Origin: Nitrosomonadales bacterium
Lineage (GTDB): Bacteria > Pseudomonadota > Gammaproteobacteria > Burkholderiales > Gallionellaceae
Length of the DNA stretch: 64,000 bases
Direction: 5' to 3'
Assembly: GCA_016214695.1 (NCBI GenBank)
Contig: JACRNY010000001.1
Location: forward strand, 806,001-870,000
In this document: one piece after another, positions 1 to 8,500 of the stretch
How the letters are laid out: every line of letters begins with the position of its first letter
Numbering within the stretch: position 1 is the stretch's first letter
Translations under genes and position numbers: made by a program
The notes under the pieces: model-generated
The model's input: the letters and a program-made list of their open reading frames with translations, nothing else
Database searches by the model: none
Told to the model about the DNA's origin: nothing

Positions 1-694
1 GATTGACGGCGCCCTGCACCACCATCTCGCCCAGACCGAAGGAAGAAGTGACGAACACCGCGTCACGGAAACCGGATTCGGTGTCCAGCGTGAACAGCAC
101 GCCGGAGCTGCCCAAGTCGGAACGCACCATGCGCTGCACGCCGGCCGACAGCGCCACGTCGGCATGGGTGAAGTCCTTGTGCACGCGGTAGGAGATGGCG
201 CGGTCGTTATACAGCGAGGCGAACACTTCGCGGATGGCATGCAGGATGTTCTCGATGCCGTGGATGTTGAGGAAAGTCTCCTGCTGGCCGGCGAACGAAG
301 CGTCCGGCAAGTCTTCCGCCGTGGCGGAGGAACGCACCGCAAAACTGCCTTCGCCTTCGGCGGACAGCTTGGCGTAGTGGGTGCGGATCTCGTCTTCCAG
401 GCGCTTGGGCAGCGGCGCTTCGACGATCCAGCTGCGAATCATGCGACCGGCCTCGGCCAGCGCGGTGACATCCTCGATGTTCAGCTTGACCAGCGCCTGC
501 TCGATGCGCTTGTCCAGTCCGTCATGCGCCAGGAAATCGCGATACGCCTGCGCCGTGGTGGCGAAGCCGCCGGGCACGTGGACGCCGGACGAACTCAGGT
601 TGGAGATCATCTCTCCCAGCGATGCGTTCTTTCCGCCCACTTCCGGGATGTCTGCTATTCCCAGAGACTGGAAAGGAATGACGTACGGTTGCAT
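1..694 (-). CDS. ppsA: Phosphoenolpyruvate synthase, N-terminal part (cut by window edge)
   Basis: Converts pyruvate, ATP and water to PEP, AMP and phosphate, the entry step of gluconeogenesis from C3 acids. The 231 visible codons begin [20 protein letters not shown] and contain the PPDK/PEP-synthase nucleotide-binding signatures [11 protein letters not shown] (about residues 20-30) and [22 protein letters not shown] (about 117-138), so the family call is firm. The start at 694 has a strong Shine-Dalgarno (AGGAGAAG). The rest, including the catalytic His domain, lies outside the window. It reads in the same direction as the rnf-nifJ operon and follows it across a 177-bp gap with a repeat, which suggests that pyruvate made or used by NifJ is linked to PEP here. 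Its regulator ppsR is at 13.6 kb. Confidence 0.95.
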   Translation of the reverse strand, partial: MQPYVIPFQSLGIADIPEVGGKNASLGEMISNLSSSGVHVPGGFATTAQAYRDFLAHDGLDKRIEQALVKLNIEDVTALAEAGRMIRSWIVEAPLPKRLEDEIRTHYAKLSAEGEGSFAVRSSATAEDLPDASFAGQQETFLNIHGIENILHAIREVFASLYNDRAISYRVHKDFTHADVALSAGVQRMVRSDLGSSGVLFTLDTESGFRDAVFVTSSFGLGEMVVQGAVN

Positions 695-732
695 GAACTT
701 CTCCTGTTTTATTAACTACAAAATCAAAACTA

Positions 733-854
733 GCCACAGAGATCACAGAGCCCACAGAGAGTGAATCGAAATGTCCAACTATCGCACTTCGAATCGAATG
801 ATCCACTCTACTAATTAAAGCCGTTTTCTCTGTGATCTCTGTGTCCTCTGTGGC
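733..854. repeat. Inverted-repeat element with CACAGAG arms, copy 1
   Basis: Two 27-bp arms (733-759 and 828-854) are inverted copies of each other at 23 of 27 positions. Each arm is three CACAGAG words with a 9-bp period. The 68-bp centre is AT-rich and carries no ORF. It fills most of the gap between ppsA and the end of the rnf operon. A second copy is at 26371-26495. Short elements of this look are widespread intergenic repeats in many bacterial genomes; function unknown. Confidence 0.85.
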
Positions 855-871
855 TATTTGTTTTTCAAGGT

Positions 872-1057
872 TTAATGCTTCTCTCTCTTGCACTGATCTT
901 CGCCGCACTTGTGGTTGCCGCAACCGCAACCTTCGCCCTCTTCGCGATGCGCGCCGAATTCGGGATGCAGCAAGGCGAAGCGGCGCGCGATGGCGCGTAC
1001 CACCAGCCAACCGGCCAGCAGGCCCAGCACGATCAATATCGTCTTTAAATAGATCAT
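872..1057 (-). CDS. Small membrane-anchored Cys-rich protein at the end of the rnf operon
   Basis: A 61-aa protein with one N-terminal membrane helix (about residues 3-23, YLKTILIVLGLLAGWLVV) and a short tail with the Cys cluster CGCGNHKCGEDQC near residues 44-56, ending in KREKH. Its start codon overlaps the rnfA stop (ATGA), so it is probably translationally coupled to rnfA. I do not recognise a named family. The layout (one helix, then clustered Cys) resembles NqrM, the small protein that helps mature the related Na+-NQR complex, and also FeoB-associated Cys-rich proteins. A role in iron or Fe-S delivery to RnfA/RnfE is inference from position and Cys content only. Confidence 0.7.
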   Translation of the reverse strand: MIYLKTILIVLGLLAGWLVVRAIARRFALLHPEFGAHREEGEGCGCGNHKCGEDQCKREKH

Positions 1058-1638
1058 TCGCCCGCTCCCAATCCGGCAAAGCCCATGAAGGTCAGCGACA
1101 ACAGGCCCGCCAGGATCAGCGACAACGCCGTGCCCTGCACCAGCGTCGGCACATTGGAGAGTTGCAGGCGCTCACGCAGCGAGGCCATCAACACCAGCGC
1201 GAGCGTGAAGCCGGCACCGCCGCCGAGCGCGAACACCAGCGATTGCGAAAGGCTGTACTCGCGCGCGGTCTGGAACAGCGCCACCGCCAGCACCGCACAG
1301 TTGGTGGTGATCAGGGGCAGGAAGATGCCGAGCGCGCGGAACAGCGCGGGGCTGTATTTCTTCATCACCATCTCGACCAGTTGCACCGACGAGGCGATCA
1401 CCACGATGTAGGAGATCAGCCGCAGGAACTCGAGCTGAAAGTAGTTCAGCAACAGGTTCAGCGCGTAAGCGCATACCGATGCAACCAGCATCACAAAAGT
1501 GGTCGCCACGCCCATCGGGACAGCGGTGCCCAGCCGGCTCGATACACCGAGGAAGGGGCACAGCCCGAGGAACATTGCCAGCACGAAGTTGTTGGTCAGC
1601 AGCGTGCCGATGAATATCTGGCTCAATGATTCATTCAT
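1054..1638 (-). CDS. rnfA: Rnf electron transport complex subunit A
   Basis: Integral membrane subunit (194 aa, six predicted helices) of the Rnf complex, which exchanges electrons between ferredoxin and NAD(H) coupled to ion movement. Typical RnfA/NqrE features are LTNNFVLAMFLGLCPFLGVS near residues 14-33 and LITTNCAVLAVALF near 108-121; Cys residues in these two half-helices are known to hold an iron centre between RnfA and RnfE. Start overlaps the rnfE stop by 4 bp (ATGA), as do the other joints in the rnfD-G-E-A block, indicating one tightly coupled message. Confidence 0.96.
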   Translation of the reverse strand: MNESLSQIFIGTLLTNNFVLAMFLGLCPFLGVSSRLGTAVPMGVATTFVMLVASVCAYALNLLLNYFQLEFLRLISYIVVIASSVQLVEMVMKKYSPALFRALGIFLPLITTNCAVLAVALFQTAREYSLSQSLVFALGGGAGFTLALVLMASLRERLQLSNVPTLVQGTALSLILAGLLSLTFMGFAGLGAGE

Positions 1639-2270
1639 GCCTGCACCTTTCCTTCCTTGCGGCTGCGCAGCAGCGCGAACAGCAACAGCCAGCCGCCCAG
1701 CACGAAGAATCCGCCCGGCGGCAACACCATCACCACCCAGGGTTGGAAGTTATCGCCGAACAGCGTGATGCCGAACAGCTTGCCCGCGCCCAGGATCTCG
1801 CGCGTGGCGCCCAGTGCGAACAGGCCGATGGCGAAGCCGACACCCATGCCCAGCGCGTTCACCACGGCCTTGAGCGGCGGGTTCTTCGACGCGTGCGCTT
1901 CGGCGCGGCCGAGGATGATGCAGTTCACCACAATCAGCTGGATGAACGCGCCCAGCGCCTCGTACAGCGCCAGACTGGCCGCCTGGATCAGGTAGTCGAC
2001 CAGCGTCACGAACGTGGCGATGATCACGATGTAGGTGGCGATGCGCACTTCCTTGGGCACCAGATGACGGATCAGCGATACCAGCAGGCAGGAGCTGACC
2101 AGCACGAACAGGGTGGCGACACCCATCGACAGGCCGTTGACGGCGGAGACGGTGACCGCCAGCGTCGGGCACATGCCCAGCACCATCACGAACACCGGGT
2201 TCTGGCGCCACACGCCTTCCATGAAGGTGTCGAAGGTGATGCCTTCGTCGGCTTGATTGGGCAGGCTCAT
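1635..2270 (-). CDS. rnfE: Rnf electron transport complex subunit E
   Basis: Membrane subunit of 211 aa, homologous to NqrD and inverted in topology relative to RnfA. Seen: VFVMVLGMCPTLAVTVSAVNG near residues 26-46 and QLIVVNCIILGRAEAHASKN near 111-130, the two Cys-containing half-helices characteristic of RnfE. Length and order (G-E-A) fit the family. It overlaps rnfG and rnfA by 4 bp on either side. Sits in the inner membrane next to RnfA and RnfD. Confidence 0.96.
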   Translation of the reverse strand: MSLPNQADEGITFDTFMEGVWRQNPVFVMVLGMCPTLAVTVSAVNGLSMGVATLFVLVSSCLLVSLIRHLVPKEVRIATYIVIIATFVTLVDYLIQAASLALYEALGAFIQLIVVNCIILGRAEAHASKNPPLKAVVNALGMGVGFAIGLFALGATREILGAGKLFGITLFGDNFQPWVVMVLPPGGFFVLGGWLLLFALLRSRKEGKVQA

Positions 2271-2944
2271 GATTTCAACTCCGCAATATGTGGAACAAGC
2301 AGCGGCATCAGTTTCTGCGCGCTGTCATTGATGCCGCGTCCGACCGCTTTGGACGTCACGGTGGCGCCTGCGATGGCGTCGATCTGCCAGGGGCTGGTCT
2401 TGGTGCCGTGCTTGACGACTTTCACCGCATTGACCAGCGCCGTCATCTCGGCATTCACGCGCACGTCCAGTGCCTCGAAATTTTTCAGGAACGCCTGGTC
2501 GGTGATGATCTTGTCGCCGATGCCGGGCGTCTCGCGCATGAACACCACGCCGATGCCGATGATGACCTGGCGCTCCGCGTCGTAACCGTAGAGCACACGC
2601 ACCACGTCGGCATAACCCTTGCCGGCCGCCTCGGCGGCGACACCTTTCAGCACGCCGGCCTGGTCGTAGGCCGCATAGAATTTCACGCCGCCTTCAGGCA
2701 GGGATGCGCCGGCTGCCAGTGGCTGGATGCCTGCACTCGTCGCGGCGTATTCGCGCACGCTCGCCGCGCCCGGCAACACCTTGAACACCGCGCGCTCGAG
2801 CATGATGCGTTTATTCTCGGCGATGGCATCCTGCGTACCCTCGAAGGCGCCGACGATGAGCACCCCGCAGATGCTGGCGACCAGCGCCATGGTAGCGATC
2901 ATCTTGCTGCCGGGGGTGGTCTGGGGTTGTATCGGCTCGCTCAT
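2267..2944 (-). CDS. rnfG: Rnf electron transport complex subunit G (FMN-binding)
   Basis: 225-aa subunit with one N-terminal membrane helix (about residues 15-34) and a periplasmic FMN-binding domain. The motif AGATVTSKAVG near residues 191-201 supplies the Thr to which FMN is covalently attached by ApbE in this family; RETPGIGDKI near 136-145 is the second family signature. No apbE gene is in the window, so flavinylation must be provided from elsewhere. Start overlaps the rnfD stop by 4 bp. Confidence 0.96.
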   Translation of the reverse strand: MSEPIQPQTTPGSKMIATMALVASICGVLIVGAFEGTQDAIAENKRIMLERAVFKVLPGAASVREYAATSAGIQPLAAGASLPEGGVKFYAAYDQAGVLKGVAAEAAGKGYADVVRVLYGYDAERQVIIGIGVVFMRETPGIGDKIITDQAFLKNFEALDVRVNAEMTALVNAVKVVKHGTKTSPWQIDAIAGATVTSKAVGRGINDSAQKLMPLLVPHIAELKS

Positions 2945-3981
2945 TTCTTCTTCCCTTGCTGGCGGGTGCCGAACACGCGCGGCTGCGTGTACAGATCGAT
3001 GAACGGGGTCAGCGCGTTACCCAGCAGGATGGCGTACATCACGCCTTCCGTCAGTCCGCCGAAATAACGGATCATCACCGTCACCACACCGATCACCGCA
3101 CCGTAGATCCACACGCCCAGCGGCGTCACCGGCGAGGTCGCCATGTCGGTCGCCATGTACACCGCACCCAGCATCAGGCCGCCAGACAGCAGCACGAAGG
3201 TCGGTGCCGGATAGTGGGCCGGATCGTACAACTGGAACATCCAGGCGGTGAGCGCGGCAGACGCCAGCACCGCCACCGGGATGCGCCAGTCCATGAATTT
3301 GCGCGCGGCCAGGTAGGCGCCGCATAACAGGATGAGGATGGCCGAGGTCTCGCCCGCGGAGGCGGTCACCACGCCGGTCAGCAGATCGTAGCTCGATGCG
3401 ACCACGTTCTCGAACTTCCAGCGCGCCAGCGGCGTCGCACCGGTGAAGGCATCCACCGCCTGCAGCTTGATCCACTCGACGATATCCGGCGGCATCATCA
3501 GCGGCGCGGTCAGCGTGGTCGGTACGAATTCGCTGAAGCGCTGCGCCGAGAACGCCGGCACCCAGGTGGTGATGGCGACCGGGAAGGCGGCCTGCACGAA
3601 GGCGCGGCCGATCAATGCCGGGTTGAACACGTTGAAGCCGAGTCCGCCGAACAGCGCCTTGCCGATCGCGATGGCGACGAAACCGGCGACCACCGCCATC
3701 CACAAGGGGAACGCGGGGGGCAGCGTCAGCGCCAGCAGCACGCCGGTGATCGTCGCACTCCAGTCGTTGAGCGTACTCGGCTGTTTGGCGGCACGGTTGA
3801 GCAGGCGCTCGGTGGCAAGACAGGTCGCGGTCGTGACCAGCAACAGGGCCAGCGCCGACAGGCCGTATTGCCAGACCGAGAAGCCGCAGACCGGCAGCAG
3901 CGACAGCACCACATGCTTCATGATGCGCTCCACGCTGCGGTCGCTGACCTGGTGCGGAGAAGTTCTAAGTTCCATGCTCAT
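2941..3981 (-). CDS. rnfD: Rnf electron transport complex subunit D
   Basis: Membrane subunit with a covalent FMN site: DAFTGATPLA, matching the SGATxL-type motif, lies near residues 178-187, and PALIGRAFVQAAFP near 120-133 is family-typical. The frame is open upstream to 4059, but the region upstream of 3981 is repeat-derived and the protein from MSMELRTSPHQ onward matches the usual RnfD N-terminus, so 3981 is chosen (346 aa); an AAAAGG sequence lies upstream. A second Met at 3975 is also possible. The start overlaps the stop of a 72-codon reading frame that fills the rnfC-rnfD gap. Confidence 0.94.
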   Translation of the reverse strand: MSMELRTSPHQVSDRSVERIMKHVVLSLLPVCGFSVWQYGLSALALLLVTTATCLATERLLNRAAKQPSTLNDWSATITGVLLALTLPPAFPLWMAVVAGFVAIAIGKALFGGLGFNVFNPALIGRAFVQAAFPVAITTWVPAFSAQRFSEFVPTTLTAPLMMPPDIVEWIKLQAVDAFTGATPLARWKFENVVASSYDLLTGVVTASAGETSAILILLCGAYLAARKFMDWRIPVAVLASAALTAWMFQLYDPAHYPAPTFVLLSGGLMLGAVYMATDMATSPVTPLGVWIYGAVIGVVTVMIRYFGGLTEGVMYAILLGNALTPFIDLYTQPRVFGTRQQGKKK

Positions 3982-4196
3982 GCGGATGCCTTTTCTCGGT
4001 TGAACCGGGAGTCGGTAGTTAAACGGAGCGCAGTGTGCGTTGCCCGCAGTGCAGGGCAAGGCGCGACAACGAGGAATGGTCGTTCCATTCCGAGGCGGAG
4101 TAACGCCGCCATGCGCTGCGGGAAACGTGCAATGCGCTTCGTAGCGACTACTGCACCCGCTATGCGTATATAAGAAGAGAGTAAAGTCCTGCTCAT
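3978..4196 (-). CDS. Doubtful 72-codon reading frame bridging rnfC and rnfD, inside a repeat
   Basis: This frame starts on the rnfC stop (ATGA at 4193-4196) and ends on the rnfD start (ATGA at 3978-3981), so formally it is coupled on both sides. Almost all of it lies in the interspersed repeat 4001-4242, and the peptide (MSRTLLSSYIRIAG..., Arg/Ala-rich, no recognisable domain) resembles no family I know. It may be translated merely to carry ribosomes from rnfC to rnfD across the insertion rather than to make a useful protein. Existence of a stable product is unsupported. Confidence 0.3.
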   Translation of the reverse strand: MSRTLLSSYIRIAGAVVATKRIARFPQRMAALLRLGMERPFLVVAPCPALRATHTALRLTTDSRFNREKASA

Positions 4197-4242
4197 TTTG
4201 TTGCGGCCTCGGTGGAGCGGTTAGCTGCCGACTCCCGGTTTA
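4001..4242. repeat. MITE-like element with 22-bp terminal inverted repeats in the rnfC-rnfD junction
   Basis: Ends 4001-4022 and 4221-4242 are inverted copies with 19 of 22 matches (shared core CCGACTCCCGGTT on one strand). The middle carries a hairpin GGAATGG-TCGTT-CCATTCC at 4074-4092 within a larger imperfect palindrome. The right end lies inside the 3' end of rnfC, so the last 15-16 RnfC residues and the rnfC stop codon are element sequence. No transposase is encoded. Confidence 0.75.
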
Positions 4243-5557
4243 CAGCCTTGGCGATACGGAATTGTTGAACCAGAGGAATATGCGACGGGCAGACATAGCT
4301 GCAACAGCCGCACTCGAAGCAGCGGTCCAGGTTGTATTGCTCGGCCATCGCGGCATATTCGCGCTTGGCCGCCAGCAGGCCGAGCTGCGACGGGTTGAGG
4401 AACTTCGGGCACACCTTCAGGCATTCGCCGCACTTGATGCAGGCGTAGACACGCGGCTTCTCCGCCGGCAGCTCACCCTTGCCGAAGGCCAGCACGCCCG
4501 AAGTACCCTTGGTGATCGGCACGTCCAGCGAAGAGATGGTCATGCCCATCATCGGCCCGCCGAGGATGATCTCCTGCGCACTGCTCTTCGCGCCGACTTG
4601 CTCCAGCAGGAAGCGCAACGGTGTGCCGATAGGGACGATGTAGTTGCCGGGCTTCTCCACAGCGGGGCCGGCCACGGTGAGCACGCGCTCGATGATGCCC
4701 TCGCCCGCCGGCAGCAGACGGCCGAGGTAGGCCAGCGTCATCACGTTGTTGACCAGCACGCCGATGGAAGCGGGACGCTGGCCGGCCGGGATCTCGCGCC
4801 CGAGCAGCGCATAGATGATGGTGTCTTCCGCGCCCTGCGGGTATTTGGTCTCCAGTGCCTGCACGGTGATGCTGCCGTCGGCGGGCAAGGCGGCCCCGAT
4901 CGCGGCGATGGCGTCCGGCTTGTTGTCCTCGACGCCGATGACGGTGCGCGGCGCACCGCTGACCTTCATGGCGATGCGGATGCCGCGGATCAGGTCCTGC
5001 GTGCGCTCCACCATGATGCGGTGGTCACAGGTGAGGAAGGGTTCGCACTCGGCGCCGTTCACCACCATGGTGTCGATGACGACATCCGGCGGCACGCTGA
5101 GCTTCACGTGCGCCGGGAAGGTGGCGCCGCCAAAACCGGATACGCCGGTATCCTGGATCGCAGCCAGCAACTCTTTCTTGTCCATCGCGTCGATGTCGCG
5201 CGGTGTGCGCACCTGCACTTCCTGACTGTCGGCCTCGTACACGCGGATGGTGATGGAATCCACCATCTTGCCGTTGGCTGCCGGCATCACGCCGATGGCT
5301 TCCACGACGCCGGTTGCCGGGGCATGCACCGGCAGCGAGACGAATCCGTCCGCCGTGGCGATGACCTGTCCTCGCAACACTTCCTGCCCCACGCTCACAC
5401 AACACAGCGCCGGTTTGCCGATATGCTGCGACAGCGGCACGATCAGGCGCGGCGCAAAGGCCAGGCGCTTGATCGGCAGGCATCCGGTCTCCTTGTGATA
5501 GGCCGGATGGATGCCGTGCTCAAAGGTCGCCGCGCGCTTGAAGAAAGGCAGTCTCAT
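4193..5557 (-). CDS. rnfC: Rnf electron transport complex subunit C
   Basis: 454-aa membrane-associated subunit carrying the NADH/FMN-binding (Nqo1-like) fold and two [4Fe-4S] clusters. Seen: GVSGFGGATFPAHVK near residues 139-153, NGAECEPFLTCDHR near 168-181, and two cluster motifs CIKCGECLKVCP (about 375-386) and CFECGCCSYVCP (about 414-425). It passes electrons between NAD(H) and the ferredoxin side (RnfB). The start lies 7 bp after the nifJ stop with GAGACGAAG upstream. The C-terminal 15-16 residues come from the repeat at 4001-4242 and are probably not ancestral. Confidence 0.96.
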   Translation of the reverse strand: MRLPFFKRAATFEHGIHPAYHKETGCLPIKRLAFAPRLIVPLSQHIGKPALCCVSVGQEVLRGQVIATADGFVSLPVHAPATGVVEAIGVMPAANGKMVDSITIRVYEADSQEVQVRTPRDIDAMDKKELLAAIQDTGVSGFGGATFPAHVKLSVPPDVVIDTMVVNGAECEPFLTCDHRIMVERTQDLIRGIRIAMKVSGAPRTVIGVEDNKPDAIAAIGAALPADGSITVQALETKYPQGAEDTIIYALLGREIPAGQRPASIGVLVNNVMTLAYLGRLLPAGEGIIERVLTVAGPAVEKPGNYIVPIGTPLRFLLEQVGAKSSAQEIILGGPMMGMTISSLDVPITKGTSGVLAFGKGELPAEKPRVYACIKCGECLKVCPKFLNPSQLGLLAAKREYAAMAEQYNLDRCFECGCCSYVCPSHIPLVQQFRIAKAVNRESAANRSTEAATK

Positions 5558-5564
5558 CTTCGTC

Positions 5565-8500
5565 TCAGTTGAACTTGGCTGCGCGCGCTTTCAGCTTGTC
5601 CAGGTTCGCCTCGTTCATGTTCCAGGGCGTGCCGGGGTGGATGATGCCGGCGGTGCATTTTTCCGCCGCTTTGACGAGATCCAGATAACTGCCCGCCTTC
5701 GGGTCGAGGACAACTGCTTTCTTCGTTGCGTCATAACCAAATACCTTGGAGTTGATATTCATGCACTCGTCACAGGCCGTGCATTCGGGCGTGTCTACCC
5801 ATACCGGTTCGTAACCGCCGGCCGGAGCGGCCACTGCCGGGGCTGCCGCAGCGGCAGGCGCCGCAGCGCCGGCTCCGAGAGGCAGACCGGAAGACAGTTG
5901 CTGGATGAGTTCCTGGCGCACGCGGTTGGCGATGGCGCTCTCATCCAGCGCACCGGCGGCGGCGCGGCCGAGGCCTGCCACATCCTTGAGCTGGTGCCAG
6001 AACTGCATGCGTTCTTCGCAGGAACGCACCATCTCGACCGAGGTCAGCACGCGCATCAGGTGCTGCTTCTTGTCCACCGCCCAGATGAACGGGAATTTGC
6101 CTTCGCGCTCATCCTCGGACATGCCGAGGAAGTCGGCCAGCAGCACCTGTTCGTCGTTCCAGGTCTCCGGCGGCGCTTTCTTGAACTGCTTGGCGAAGCG
6201 GCCTTCGGAGAGGGCGAAGTCGGCGAAGGTCATCGGCAGCGTCATGCTCTTCTTCTCGCCGTCTTCCAGATACTCCAACTTGTAGCTCACCCAGTCGCCG
6301 TCCAGCCCCGGATTGCCTTGCAGCGAGACGCTCTCGGAGAAAGTCACGCCCGCATCCGGGTTGAAGACGAACAGCGGGAAGGCGCGCGATTCGGTCGCCA
6401 TCTTGCTCTGCGCCACGGCGCTGTTGTCGCCGACGCCGTGCTCCGGTGGGCACACCGCATACACGTTGAACAGCGCGGGATGGCGGCTGTTGATGCCGTC
6501 GATGAAGCTCTCCAGCATGTGCGTGATGTTGGCCTGCGACAGCTGCGCGACATAGGCGGTACGGTGCGCCATGCCGATGATGCTGATCTCCTTGCGCTTC
6601 TCGCTCTTGCCGTGTTGGCTCGCCCCGTAGGGCGACATGTCGGCCACCTGGCCGATGAAGCCGGAGGTGCAGGCCTGGCCGCCGGTGTTGGAATACACCT
6701 GCGTGTCGACGATGAGGATCTTGACCGGCTTGCCCGACATCAGCGCGCGCGACAGGTTCTGGAAACCGATGTCGAACATCGCGCCGTCGCCGCCGATCGC
6801 CACCACCGGCGGGCACAGGTGCCACTCTTCATCGCTGAACTGTTCCCAGTTGAAGCGCGCGTAGAAATCGTCCTGCTCGGCGGGTTCGTAACCGCCCGCG
6901 AGTTCCTTTTCGACCTGGCGCACGACCTTGAAACCTTCCGCCATCTTGGCCATGTGGCCCTCGAACACACCCATCGCCACCGACGGCGAATCCTGGAACA
7001 GGTGCGAGGTCCACGGGAAGGGATAGGGATTGAACGGGAAGGTGGATGCCCACACCGAGGTGCAGCCGGTAGAGTTGATGATGCCCATCTCGGCGCGTCC
7101 GTTCTTGCTCGGGCCTTCCATGTAACGCCAGCGCAGATCCTTCAGCTTGTCCAGCATCTGCGAGACGCGCTTCAGCCATTGCGGATCAATGGGCTGGCCC
7201 GGATGCTTGGCCAGCAGGCTCTCGGACAGGTTGGCCAAGGTGAGGTCGTGCCCCTTGTTGGCTTGCACCGCATCCAGCAATGCCTGCGTGTCGGTCAGGT
7301 TGACGCTGCTGCTCAACTTGGTGCGGATATGGTCTTCCAACTCGCCGATCAGCTTGTCCAGTTTGGCGACGAACTTCTTCACGCGCGGCTGCTGCAGCGC
7401 GGTGACGGTGGAAGTGAACAGGTGGATGGAGCCCTTCTCGCCGCAGCCCAGGCAGGCACCGTCGCCGCTGACCAGGGACATATAGTTGTGTTTGTCCAGC
7501 AGCAGGGTCTCCAGCGCGCCGACCTTCTCGTCGAGATCGTCGATGCGGCTGTATTGCGCCGGGGTGGTCGGCAGGTCGAGCCAGAAGTTCCAGTCGCTGC
7601 GCAGCTCAGCGATACTTTCGCTGGTCTGGGTGACCATCTTCAGCGCGCCGTCGCCGCACTCTTCCACGCACAGTGCGCAGCCCTTGCAGGTGTAGGGATT
7701 GACGGTGATGGAGAACAGGCCGCCCGCGCCCTTTTCCTTCTTCTCTTTCTGCGTCCAGTACGGTTTGGTGGTGGCGAACTTGAAACTGCCCAGTTCGGTG
7801 CGCAGCAGGTTCAGTTCGGCTTCCAGACGGGCGCGGTCTTCGCCCTGGGTCGGGTCTTCCGCGAACGCTTCGGTGATGGCATTGCCCAGCAAGGCGCGGA
7901 CGTCGAGGCCGTCCTTCTCCAGCGAGATCCGCAGTTTCTTCTCGATAGTGCGGCTGAACTTGCGCAGGAAGCGGGTCGGACGACCGCCGATCTCGATGTT
8001 CTGGATGGCGGTACCGAGCACGTCGGCCGGGGTCGAGACCAGGCCGGGGATGGCACTGTCCGGACACACGGTATAGCAGTTGCCGCAGGCGGTGCAGTTC
8101 TCGGCGATCCACTCGGGATGCTCGAAGCGCACGCCGGTCATATCGCGGTACACACCGGTCACGGCGGGGATGACGGACAGGCCCATGAAGGGATCGACCA
8201 GGTTGTCGGAGCCCTGGCCCTTCATGTAGAAGCTGCCGGTCTGCTCCCAGAAGCGATGCACATCGGAGATGCCGCCGTCGCCTTCGGGCAGGCGCTTGAG
8301 CATGATGGGCAGCGATGGTGCGATCTTGCCCGTACCCTGTGTGCGCTGACCGACCTTCATCACTTCCGCCTTGATCTCGTGCAGCTCTTCATAGCCGCGG
8401 CGCACCACGCGCAGGTTGTCCTCGACGATGCGTTTGCCCTTCTTGCCGAACTTGGCTTCGAGCTGATTCTCGATCGCGGTGAACAGCGTCTCTTCGGAGA

